From: Chryseobacterium arachidis
Lineage (GTDB): Bacteria; Bacteroidota; Bacteroidia; Flavobacteriales; Weeksellaceae
Direction of reading: 5' to 3'
Assembly (NCBI RefSeq): GCF_900129245.1
Contig: NZ_FQUT01000011.1
Coordinates: 1 to 64,000, forward strand
Length of the DNA stretch: 64,000 nt
The notes beneath the pieces were generated by a model. The model saw only the letters and a program-made list of their open reading frames with translations. It did not search any database and was not told the origin of the DNA. Position 1 is the stretch's first letter. The number at the start of each line of letters is the position of its first letter. The position numbers and the translations under genes are program-made. Below, piece by piece: positions 35,165 through 43,471 of this stretch.

Positions 35165-35271
35165 TTAAACATTAAGAATTTAAGAGGCTTAATTTTTCTT
35201 AAATAAAATTGACTTGTTAATTTCTTAAAATTTTTACTTATTATTAAATTTCTTAAATCCTTAATGTTTAA
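35165..35271. repeat. Inverted repeat between SASA and GPH genes
   Basis: The arms 35165-35185 (start TTAAACATTAAG) and 35251-35271 are inverse repeats with 20 of 21 positions matching, 65 bases apart. Words of the type TTAAGGAATTTAAG recur nearby to about 35317. The gap is otherwise empty. Confidence 0.55.
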
Positions 35272-35322
35272 ATAAATTAGAAATAAACAAGTTTATTTAA
35301 ATTAAGGAATTTAAGCCTTGAG

Positions 35323-37233
35323 TTATTCCGTTGTGAAAGGTGATGCGGGAAGTCCGGTTTTATTTTTCAGGTTTCCATCGGGATTGTCTGCCCAGTCGTA
35401 ACGGACTGCAACAGGATTTGTTACCGAATCATTCCAAACTACAATTGTTTTACCTTCGATTTTTGCTTTTGCCCAAGACCAGTTTCCATCGGCATTTTTG
35501 ATGGCAAAACCTTTCAATTCTGAAACTGGCGCAAAATCATCGGTTTCTTTTTTGAAAGTAAGAACGATTTTATTTCCGTCAACTTTCATCGACTGATAAA
35601 CCGGGCCGTCTGCAACGATGTTTTTTCCGTAAGCCAGTTTCATCGCCTGCAAAGCCAGCCTGTCTCCCACTGTTTTTTTATCCAGCGGATGAATGTCATT
35701 CCACTCGCCGATGTCGATGATTACGGCAAGTCCGGCATTCGGAACTTGTAATGAAACTTTACGCTGCTGGTTTCTTAGTTCCGCCCAGTTACTTTCTATC
35801 GGCTGTGCTTTTGACTCCATAAAATTGGCTAATTGAACGGTGATGAACGGCATTTCTTTGTTATTGAATTTATTTCTCCAGTCTGTAATCATCGTTGTTA
35901 ATAAATCGCCGTATTCTTTTGGTTTTCCGGTGTTGCTTTCGCCCTGATACCAAAGTGCACCTGTGATATTATAATTAATTAAAGGATTAATCATCGCGTT
36001 GTACAATCCCGTCGGTTTCCAACGTATAAAGGTTTGTCCGGGAGCCATTCTGTCGACTTTTGCCCCTATTTTATATTTCCATTCGGATTTTAAATCTATT
36101 TTTTGTCCGTCGATTTCAAGGTAATACGGCTTGTCTGCAATAAACTGCCCTTTTCCGCTCCCGTTGGAAACTCTTACGGCAATTATATTTTTACCTTCTT
36201 TCAAAATTCCTGCTGGAACGTCATACCAACGTGGCGGATATTCATAGGTTACGTTTCCGACTTTTGTTCCGTTGATGTACGTTACATCTGCATCTTTGAT
36301 TCTTCCAAGATTTAAAAATGCTGATTTTCCTGCCTGATTTTTGGTTAAAGTAATTTCTTTTCTGAACCAAACAGAACCATCGAAAGAACCTTCTTTGTCT
36401 TCCCAAGAACCGGGAATCTGCATCGTTTTCCAGTCGGAATCATTTAAATCAAATTTTTCCCAATGTTGATTGAGCCCAATATCGCTTTGGTCTAATTCCG
36501 CATACCAAGCCTTGCTAAGCGCCTGTTCTGAAGATTCTGTAGATTTTATCAAATCATCATTCTGCCATTTTTTGGCTTCTTCCAAATATTCAGGATATTT
36601 TTTCAAAGAATTTTCATCCATCCAAGCCTGAATTGGCGAACCTCCTAAACTGGAGTGAATGATTCCTACAGGAACTTTATTTTTTTCACTTATATCTTTA
36701 GCAAAAAAATAAGCAACACCAGAGAAATTCAGAATGGTTTGAGGATTTGTCACTTCCCATTTTCCACCGTCTAATTCGGTTTGTGGCGATTTGAAATTAT
36801 ATTTTTGAGGAACTGTGAAAAACCTGATATTCTGATTATTTGCGTTTTTAATTTCATTAGCATACAAAGGTGTCAGTCTTTGCATCGGCAATTCCATATT
36901 CGATTGTCCTGAAGCCAGCCAAACGTCGCCAATCAGAATATCTTTAAGAGTAATTTCGTTGATGGTCATTGTGTATGGACCGCCTGCTTTTTGCTCCGGA
37001 AGCACGATTTTCCAGTTACCGTTTTGGTCTGCAGTGGTTTTGTAGCTTTTGTTGAGGAATTTAACTTCCACTTTTTCATTGGCATCGGCTTTTCCCCAAA
37101 TATTTAATTTCTGGTTGCGCTGTAAAACCATTCCGTCTGAAACCAATGCAGGAAGCTTGATTTTAGCTTCAACACAAAGACTGCAAATCAAGAGGAATAA
37201 GCCCAGAATTTTAGTGAAAATATTATTTGACAT
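35323..37233 (-). CDS. Sialate O-acetylesterase-family esterase (SASA), copy 1
   Basis: A 636-residue SGNH-type esterase with signal peptide (to VEA). The nucleophile serine is in WLASGQSNMELPM, the second block is LWYQGESNTGKP, and the D/H pair is in GEWNDIHPLDK. A jelly-roll insert (about 250-380, WFRKEITL...YPPRWYDVPAG) splits the catalytic domain, as in the Bacteroidota family. It should remove acetyl groups from xylan or glycans; in this locus acetylxylan is likely. Eight bases follow the GH127-type stop codon, so they are one operon. A paralogue is at 61677-63566. Confidence 0.92.
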   Translation of the reverse strand: MSNNIFTKILGLFLLICSLCVEAKIKLPALVSDGMVLQRNQKLNIWGKADANEKVEVKFLNKSYKTTADQNGNWKIVLPEQKAGGPYTMTINEITLKDILIGDVWLASGQSNMELPMQRLTPLYANEIKNANNQNIRFFTVPQKYNFKSPQTELDGGKWEVTNPQTILNFSGVAYFFAKDISEKNKVPVGIIHSSLGGSPIQAWMDENSLKKYPEYLEEAKKWQNDDLIKSTESSEQALSKAWYAELDQSDIGLNQHWEKFDLNDSDWKTMQIPGSWEDKEGSFDGSVWFRKEITLTKNQAGKSAFLNLGRIKDADVTYINGTKVGNVTYEYPPRWYDVPAGILKEGKNIIAVRVSNGSGKGQFIADKPYYLEIDGQKIDLKSEWKYKIGAKVDRMAPGQTFIRWKPTGLYNAMINPLINYNITGALWYQGESNTGKPKEYGDLLTTMITDWRNKFNNKEMPFITVQLANFMESKAQPIESNWAELRNQQRKVSLQVPNAGLAVIIDIGEWNDIHPLDKKTVGDRLALQAMKLAYGKNIVADGPVYQSMKVDGNKIVLTFKKETDDFAPVSELKGFAIKNADGNWSWAKAKIEGKTIVVWNDSVTNPVAVRYDWADNPDGNLKNKTGLPASPFTTE

Positions 37234-37241
37234 ATTAGTTT

Positions 37242-39611
37242 TTATTTTGGTAATTCGTTCAGTAACCTCACTTCAATAATTTTTGGAGTCAGAGATTTTT
37301 CGCCTGAAATAAATTTTACGGTGAGTGTCTCTTTATTCTTTTCCGATTCGGGAACCGGGATTAACAATGTTTGTGGTGAACTTCCCATTTTCCCTTCAAA
37401 ATCTTTTGAAAATGTTTTAATTCCATTGATTTCGGCATTCAATGTACGATTGTTATTGGCATCGAAATACAATAGGTAAAGATATTTTGCATTTTTATCC
37501 TTATTTCTCATCTGATAGCTGAACCAACCTTTGGCATCTCTAAAATGACGGTCTTCCATATAGCCATCGTAAGCATCTTTGCTGTCAAAAAAGTGGTCAG
37601 ATTCCGGCTGTTGCTCGCCTAACTGAATTTTATCTGTTGTGATATTATCCAGTTTTCGGACAGCTTCTTCTTCCTGAGCTTTTTTCTGCTGAATGATTTC
37701 GATTTTATCCTGAGTTGCCTGAGGAAAATAGATGATGTAACGCTCTTCCTTAACCTTATAAAAAGGAACAAGTTCCAATCCAGTACTGAATTTATTCTGA
37801 GGATAAAGACCATTAATTTTAAATGTCAAATCTTTTTCATTAACAGGCTTTAAATGATTCAAAACAGTTGTCGAAGATCCCAAAATCGTCGGAATATCAT
37901 TCAGAGGAATCTGTGGGCCGTGCGCAATATGTCCGCCACGGCTGTCATCGGCAAATAATCCCTGCTGATTTTCTTTGCCATATTTGGCTGCCAAAACGAT
38001 GGGTCCGTATCTGAATGCATAATAATCTGAATTGTCGGGAAGCTGTTCTGCGGAAAGATGCATCGGCATTTTCATCTCGATGACATCGCCTTTTTTCCAT
38101 TTCCTTTTAATATTGATATAACCTTCGGAATCGACAGGAATACTGATATTTTTTGAATTAATGGAAACGCTTATCTGTGAAGCATTCGTCCATTCCGGAG
38201 CTCTTAATTTTAAATTGATTTCGGATTTTGGGGCAAGGTCAAAAATTAATTTTGTGGAAGGTGTCTGTGGGAAATTATTTTCCTGTCTTAAAACTAATTT
38301 TTTCTCCGACCATTTTAAAACAGACGGAATAAACAGATTGATATACAAATCGTTATTCGAATGTGCATAAATCATTTCGCCATACTTCGCGTGGTTTTCC
38401 ATTCCTGAACCTACGCAACACCAGAAACTGGTTTCCGGCTGAGAATACACCCTGTAATGACCGGGACGCATCGGTGTGAAGTACACAAAACCACCCTTTT
38501 CAGGATTTTGCGTGGAAAGAATATGATTGTATAAAGCTCTTTCATAATAATCCAGATAAGACGACTTCTGGTTTGTGGCAAAAAGTTCTTTGGTCAGTTT
38601 CAGCATATTGTAGGTATTACAGGTTTCGGGACCTTCAATACTTTTAATCATTCCGCTGAAATCGGTTGTTGGATTGAAATGTTCGCTGACACTGTTTCCA
38701 CCAATAATTGCAGAACGTTTTTGGGTAACATTAGTCCAGAAAAAATCTGCCGCACTGCTCCACTCTTTATTATGTTCCAAATCGGCAATCCTTTTGAAGC
38801 CAATTACTTTAGGAATTTGTGTATTGGCGTGAATTCCTGTCAGTTTATCTTCGTGAATCAGCAAAGGATTTAAAATGGCCAGATGTGAAAAACGATGCGC
38901 AAGCTTGAGATATTTTTCATTTTTGGTAATGTCATAAACATCGGCAAAAACCTCGTTCAGACCGCCGTGTTCGCTTCTCAGCATCTCCTGAATCTGCTCA
39001 TCGGAAAGTCCGGAAACTTCATCCGCCATCCAATCAGTTAGCTTGATGAGCATTTTCTTTGCCTTTTCACTGTCTGCATACCAATAAGCATCTCGTAAAC
39101 CTGAATATATTTTGTGAATATTATATAAAGGAACCCAACGGTCATTCAATCCGAAAGCCGATGCGCGGATATTGCCATCAGAGATTTCTTTCCAGATTTT
39201 TTTGCCATTCGGAACGCCGGAAATATAGCCGTTTCCTGAAAGATTCTGGCAACGCTCCAGCTCATCGATCATATAATCGAGGCGCTGTTTTACTTTGGCA
39301 TCGCCTGTTGAAGCGTACATCAACGCCAAAGCTGAAATATAATGGCCGCCAATGTGACCATCCAATCCTGTATTTTCCCAGTTGGGATAATTTGTTTTTT
39401 TAGGATTAAGTCCTGCTTCTTTCAGATAAGGCGCCAGTAAACGGTCGGCATCCATCGACATAATGTAGTTCTTATCCGTCTGCATCGCCCTGCTGAAAAC
39501 ACTTTCAGACAAAGCAACCTTATTCAGCGGAAAATAACTGACCGTTTTGCTCACCTGCCCAAAAGCAAGCGTACCTAAACCTAAAAATACTATCAGCGAT
39601 TTTTTATTCAT
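37242..39611 (-). CDS. GH127/GH146-type beta-L-arabinofuranosidase
   Basis: From ATG 39611 the protein has 789 residues and a signal peptide (IVFLGLGTLAFG). An alpha/alpha barrel (about 60-400) carries the family's marks: EGPETCNTYNML with glutamate and cysteine and ETSFWCCVGSGMENHAKYG with two adjacent cysteines, which together form the zinc/thiolate site. Beta-rich domains follow. It should release beta-L-arabinofuranose in the periplasm. GH127 and GH146 cannot be separated by eye. It starts the GH127-SASA unit and faces araR across a 542-base divergent region. Confidence 0.9.
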   Translation of the reverse strand: MNKKSLIVFLGLGTLAFGQVSKTVSYFPLNKVALSESVFSRAMQTDKNYIMSMDADRLLAPYLKEAGLNPKKTNYPNWENTGLDGHIGGHYISALALMYASTGDAKVKQRLDYMIDELERCQNLSGNGYISGVPNGKKIWKEISDGNIRASAFGLNDRWVPLYNIHKIYSGLRDAYWYADSEKAKKMLIKLTDWMADEVSGLSDEQIQEMLRSEHGGLNEVFADVYDITKNEKYLKLAHRFSHLAILNPLLIHEDKLTGIHANTQIPKVIGFKRIADLEHNKEWSSAADFFWTNVTQKRSAIIGGNSVSEHFNPTTDFSGMIKSIEGPETCNTYNMLKLTKELFATNQKSSYLDYYERALYNHILSTQNPEKGGFVYFTPMRPGHYRVYSQPETSFWCCVGSGMENHAKYGEMIYAHSNNDLYINLFIPSVLKWSEKKLVLRQENNFPQTPSTKLIFDLAPKSEINLKLRAPEWTNASQISVSINSKNISIPVDSEGYINIKRKWKKGDVIEMKMPMHLSAEQLPDNSDYYAFRYGPIVLAAKYGKENQQGLFADDSRGGHIAHGPQIPLNDIPTILGSSTTVLNHLKPVNEKDLTFKINGLYPQNKFSTGLELVPFYKVKEERYIIYFPQATQDKIEIIQQKKAQEEEAVRKLDNITTDKIQLGEQQPESDHFFDSKDAYDGYMEDRHFRDAKGWFSYQMRNKDKNAKYLYLLYFDANNNRTLNAEINGIKTFSKDFEGKMGSSPQTLLIPVPESEKNKETLTVKFISGEKSLTPKIIEVRLLNELPK

Positions 39612-40070
39612 TAATAAATGTCTATTCAACATTTCTAAAAATAAAAGAAAGAATCAATATGACAAAGAATTTTGCAGAATAAGCCGATGGAATCAAAAAA
39701 AAGTATATTTTAAAGTCTTAGAAAAAAGCTGAAAACGGCAAGGACTTATCATAAAAATTAAGATTATTAAAAATCGCGATAATCAGAACCATACGGCTAA
39801 ATCGCTTGTATAAAAATGAATACGGAATACCGAGTGAAGGCGTCCGTAATTTATATAAATAACTTATCGTATTTTTAAGACTAAGCCTCAACTATAGTTT
39901 TTGGGTAAATTTAAAATGAAAGGAAACTTAATTTTAACATATTTTTAACGTTGAGTTCATCTGTTTTTAATGTTTTTAATGAATAAAATATAAGCTTCAG
40001 AGCTATTAATTGCTCCCAAAATATTAAGGTAAATGATGAAATTTGGATTTTTTAAAAATAAAAAATAAAA

Positions 40071-40093
40071 TAAAGTGTATAAAATACATTTAT
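40071..40093 (+). promoter_or_regulatory. Putative AraR operator before araR
   Basis: The arms are TAAAGTGT and ACATTTAT around a 7-base spacer. The right arm ACATTTAT is shared, in gene orientation, by the sites at araB and GH3; the left arm differs from TTAAGTGT by one base. It stands 35 bases upstream of the -7 element, exactly 21 bases (two helix turns) more than in those two sites. Confidence 0.65.
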
Positions 40094-40128
40094 ATGGTTT
40101 CAACTGTAGAATCAAAGCCTAAAAGCAT

Positions 40129-40136
40129 TAACTTTG
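40129..40136 (+). promoter_or_regulatory. -7 element of araR
   Basis: TAACTTTG is a full match to TAnnTTTG, 17 bases before the araR ATG, so the leader would be about 10 bases. No clear -33 TTG. Confidence 0.55.
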
Positions 40137-40153
40137 CATAAAAATTATAATCG

Positions 40154-40840
40154 ATGACACAAGACTATTCTCATTTTCCACGACATCTGGTAGCTGTTGA
40201 CTGCATTATTTTCGGGTTCGATGGTGAAAATCTCAAGATCCTTCTGGTACAAAGGAATTTTGAACCGAAAATGGGAGAATGGTCATTAATGGGTGGTTTT
40301 ATCGGGGACGAAGAAACCTCTGATGAAGCGGCACAGCGTGTCCTGAACACACTTACCGGGCTGGAAAATATTTATCTCGAACAGCTTAATTCCTATACTC
40401 AAATCGACCGCGAACCGACGGCGAGAATTATGTCGATTTCGTATTATGCACTGATCAATATTGAAAAAAATATTCAGATCAATGAAAAATATAGCGCAAA
40501 ATGGTTTGATCTGCAGGATTTTCCGAGCCTGATTTTCGACCATAATGAAATGGTGAAAGATGCGGTTCTGAGACTGAGAAGAAGGGCTTCCACACGACCT
40601 ATCGGTTTTGAGCTTCTGCCGGAAAAATTCACGATGAAAGATCTGCAGACTTTATACGAAGCCATCTTTAACGAACAGTATGACAAGCGGAATTTCATCA
40701 GCAAAATCAATGCGCTGGATATTCTTGTGAAAACGGAAGGAAAAGATATGAGTTCGTCTAAAAAAGGGTCTTTTCTTTACACTTTCGATGAAGAAAAATA
40801 CAATAAGAAAATTGCGGAAGGGTTTATGTTTAAGATTTAA
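40154..40840 (+). CDS. araR: NUDIX-type transcriptional regulator of arabinose use
   Basis: A 228-residue protein of the NrtR/AraR group. The N-terminal NUDIX fold (10-145) holds WSLMGGFIGDEETSDEAAQR and LNTLTGLEN (residues 44-73); in the box the catalytic REUxEE is replaced by RVLNTL, so it should sense a ligand and not hydrolyse it. The C-terminal winged helix (about 150-228) reads FTMKDLQTLYEAI...DKRNFISKINALDIL. Bacteroides AraR with this make-up is known to respond to L-arabinose. Here it is divergent to a GH127-type gene and close to araBDA, and four matching operator-like sites in the window fit a local regulon. Confidence 0.9.
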   Translation: MTQDYSHFPRHLVAVDCIIFGFDGENLKILLVQRNFEPKMGEWSLMGGFIGDEETSDEAAQRVLNTLTGLENIYLEQLNSYTQIDREPTARIMSISYYALINIEKNIQINEKYSAKWFDLQDFPSLIFDHNEMVKDAVLRLRRRASTRPIGFELLPEKFTMKDLQTLYEAIFNEQYDKRNFISKINALDILVKTEGKDMSSSKKGSFLYTFDEEKYNKKIAEGFMFKI

Positions 40841-40842
40841 AC

Positions 40843-42753
40843 TTAAAAACTTCCTGTAAATTTCACTTTGATTCCCAGCTGGAAATTAGCAATGGTTTTA
40901 AAGATTTCGATTAAAGTGACACGCTCTATTTTGGTAAGTTTACTGATTTCGATATAATTATCAGGATGCTTTTTATCAATATTAATCTGGTTTGCCTGAT
41001 TTTTTAGCCGAAGTGCCATCAGATAATAGTAAGACTGATGCATTTCGTTGTATTGCTGCTGGGTGAAAACTCCTATTTCCGTCAGTTTTTTCATTCGTTC
41101 GCCGGTATTCTCTATTTCCAACTGGTTTTTCAATGCATACACCCGAAGCAAATCTACAATTGGCGACATCGCAGTTTTGATATCAAAAACCTCTGATTTC
41201 CCGATGGTCTGGGTTTTAATTCTTTTCAGAAAAGTCAAAGGCGGTTCGTACTGTAAAGCATTTTTGGCAATATGAGCAAAAAACAGCTGATTGGGTGAAG
41301 CTAATTTTTCCTTGATATAGTTTTTAAGGTCTTTCACAATACTTTCTTCACCATAAATAAAACGGAAATCGAAAAAAGTGGAAAGCTTCATTGCGGTTTC
41401 CGGCACCGATTCTTCGATCCATTGGTTGTAATTTCTTTTCCAGTGAGAAAGAGAATGGGTCCATTTGGGATTACTTGCCATAAAATTTCCTTTGCAGTAT
41501 TCAAAGCCAATGGTATTGAGATCATCCGAAACTTTTTTGGCAAAATCCAGAAAATATTCCCTTACCATTTCGCGGTGTTCATTGGCTTTATCCTCGTAGA
41601 TAATTCCGTTGTCCTGGTCTGTGCTTAGAGTCTGTTCTTTCCGGCCTTCGCTCCCGGTCACGATAAATGCAAATTTTGCGGGAGGTTTTCCTATCTGCCT
41701 GATAACTTTTTCTATTACTTTTACTGTTATTGTATCGGCAATTGTTGTGATGACCTGACTGGCAATTTCACCGTGCACTCCCCTTCCCAATAATTGGGTA
41801 ATAATATCCGGAACCTGTTTCCATTTTTTCTTAAGTTCTTCTACACTTTCAGCCTGTTTTACCGATTGGATAAAAACAAGCGGGCTCTGCCCCTGCTCGC
41901 TCAACAGGCGGTTTCTGCTCAGAAAACCTACATACTCGCCATTATCTTTTACAAGAAGATATCTTGATTTGGTTTTAAACATCATCAGAACCGCTTCATA
42001 AAGATAGGCGTCGCTGGAAATACTTACAATGGGATTATCCATCACCTCTGAAATTGCAATTCTGGAATCCAGGCAGTGGGCGATAACATTATCTCGCAAG
42101 GTAATATCTGTCGCATAGCCGATAATTTCCTCACTTGCTGACTTTTTCACAAAGATGCAGCTTACTTTATGAGTGGCCATCATTTGAGCCGCCTCAAAAA
42201 CAGGAGTATTTTCTTCGCAGGAAACGATACTTTTATAGGTGATTCCTTTTATTTTTCTGGAATAAAGCTGGTCGGCCGCAAAATAACTTTCTTCAAACGT
42301 TGCGGGCGTTTTTACGAAATGAGAAAATTCCTCATCCAGCATTTTTTTGCCGAAATCTGATGTAAAATAATGGAAAAAGTCTTCATACGCGTTACACAAC
42401 TCGTAAAATTCCTTTTTCGGTAATGTATAAACAACGGTTCCCTTTTTGGCAATCGCCGATTTCAATGCACGTACTCTGTTCAGCACCACAGATATTCCCC
42501 CAAAACAATAAGGCGAATGGTGTATCGAAATACATCTTTTGTTTTCCGCTGCATCGAAAAAAAATGTTTCGTATTCTCCGGATTCAATAATGTCTACCCC
42601 TCTCATTTCCGTTACTTCCTGGCGATAGACCAAGGTATCTTTGGAAAACTCGGTTCTTGTGAATGTTTCCGAGATTTCTGCAAGAACGGTTTCGGGTAAA
42701 AGATGAAAAGGTTCTGTTATTTTTAAAAGTGAAATAATTTTTTCCTGCATCAT
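40843..42753 (-). CDS. cNMP-CBS-DUF294 nucleotidyltransferase-like protein
   Basis: A 636-residue cytoplasmic protein with four parts: a cyclic nucleotide-binding-like domain (15-125), two CBS repeats (165-285, ISEVMDNPIVSISSDAYL in the second), a GlnD-like nucleotidyltransferase domain (310-440, VTGSEGRKEQTLSTDQDNGI with the GSxGR and DxD metal motif) and a helical DUF294 C-terminal part. It could nucleotidylate a partner in response to a small ligand. The DnaQ-like gene ends two bases before its start, and a sugar symporter is next upstream. It converges on araR with only two bases between the stops. Confidence 0.9.
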   Translation of the reverse strand: MMQEKIISLLKITEPFHLLPETVLAEISETFTRTEFSKDTLVYRQEVTEMRGVDIIESGEYETFFFDAAENKRCISIHHSPYCFGGISVVLNRVRALKSAIAKKGTVVYTLPKKEFYELCNAYEDFFHYFTSDFGKKMLDEEFSHFVKTPATFEESYFAADQLYSRKIKGITYKSIVSCEENTPVFEAAQMMATHKVSCIFVKKSASEEIIGYATDITLRDNVIAHCLDSRIAISEVMDNPIVSISSDAYLYEAVLMMFKTKSRYLLVKDNGEYVGFLSRNRLLSEQGQSPLVFIQSVKQAESVEELKKKWKQVPDIITQLLGRGVHGEIASQVITTIADTITVKVIEKVIRQIGKPPAKFAFIVTGSEGRKEQTLSTDQDNGIIYEDKANEHREMVREYFLDFAKKVSDDLNTIGFEYCKGNFMASNPKWTHSLSHWKRNYNQWIEESVPETAMKLSTFFDFRFIYGEESIVKDLKNYIKEKLASPNQLFFAHIAKNALQYEPPLTFLKRIKTQTIGKSEVFDIKTAMSPIVDLLRVYALKNQLEIENTGERMKKLTEIGVFTQQQYNEMHQSYYYLMALRLKNQANQINIDKKHPDNYIEISKLTKIERVTLIEIFKTIANFQLGIKVKFTGSF

Positions 42754-42755
42754 AG

Positions 42756-43400
42756 TTATTTCATTTTATGGGTTAAAAACTTTAAACCGGATTCGATTTT
42801 CTGATGAATATTCTGAAAGTCAGCTTCTGAAATCTCTCCACGTTTCCGGATCTCAAAAAAACATTTTGCAGTTATTTCTGCATCGATCATCGCATTGTGA
42901 AGATGTTCCATTTTTTCATTAAAAAGAAACTCGTAAAGCTTAGGCAATTTAAAATAATCAGCTTCAGGATTAACGACATACTCTTTACTTTTAAGCATTG
43001 TGCAGTAGAAATGACTCTGCAGAAAAGGATTTTTCAGGTTTGCCCTGTAAAAATCAGCGCTCAGTGTGTGAATATCAAACTCTGTAAAATGTCCCGTAAT
43101 CAAGGGTTGAAATTCTTTTATATCCGTTGAAAGCTTTTCTAAAACCAAAGTTCTTTCCTGTCCGTTTTTACTTAGAAATTCTTTGGTAATCCCGTGGATT
43201 TTCAATGACTTCGAACTGATTTTCAAATCCTCATTAAAAATATAAAAATTTTCACGTTTAATTTCCTGAGCATTTTCGTCATAAATAACCCAGGCCACCT
43301 GAACTGCGGAAGGCCAGTTATCTTTCTCAGAATAAGGCAGGCTCCATCGTTTCGGGATTCCTGTAGTTTCGGTATCGATGAAAAGAAAATAGGTTTTCAA
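42756..43400 (-). CDS. DnaQ-like 3'-5' exonuclease, TTG start
   Basis: A 214-residue DEDD-superfamily nuclease. ExoI reads FLFIDTETTGIP (D and E), ExoII GHFTEFDIHTL (D) and ExoIII HNAMIDAEITAKCFF (the DEDDh histidine and D). Unusual: the start codon is TTG, no in-frame ATG precedes it, and an upstream -7 element leaves almost no leader. Two bases separate it from the DUF294 gene. A terminator separates it from the symporter gene before it. Its substrate could be a nucleic acid or an oligonucleotide; a link to symporter control is inferred from recurring gene order. Confidence 0.88.
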   Translation of the reverse strand: MKTYFLFIDTETTGIPKRWSLPYSEKDNWPSAVQVAWVIYDENAQEIKRENFYIFNEDLKISSKSLKIHGITKEFLSKNGQERTLVLEKLSTDIKEFQPLITGHFTEFDIHTLSADFYRANLKNPFLQSHFYCTMLKSKEYVVNPEADYFKLPKLYEFLFNEKMEHLHNAMIDAEITAKCFFEIRKRGEISEADFQNIHQKIESGLKFLTHKMK

Positions 43401-43408
43401 AATACAAT

Positions 43409-43416
43409 CAAAATTA
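43409..43416 (-). promoter_or_regulatory. -7 element of the dnaQ-like/DUF294 unit
   Basis: On the minus strand TAATTTTG matches TAnnTTTG and ends 8 bases before the TTG start, so the transcript would be nearly leaderless. Confidence 0.5.
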
Positions 43417-43427
43417 TAAAAAAAATA

Positions 43428-43457
43428 AAAAAGGATGCCTCAAATGACATCCTTTTT
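43428..43457 (-). terminator. Terminator behind the symporter gene
   Basis: AAAAGGATG and CATCCTTTT form a 9-bp stem with a 10-base loop; on the minus strand a T-rich tail continues to 43419. It ends the araB-to-symporter transcript 15 bases after the symporter stop. Confidence 0.85.
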
Positions 43458-43471
43458 ATAATACCTTAAGT

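Larger units (their letters stand above)
39612..40153. other. Divergent regulatory region between GH127-type and araR
   Basis: This 542-base region is AT-rich. It contains the operator-like site 40071-40093 and the -7 element 40129-40136 for araR. I saw no TAnnTTTG for the GH127-type gene and no RNA gene. Confidence 0.6.

Noticed and set aside
40154..40840. NUDIX hydrolase enzyme
   Set aside because: The catalytic glutamates of the NUDIX box are replaced and a winged helix follows, so it is a regulator.
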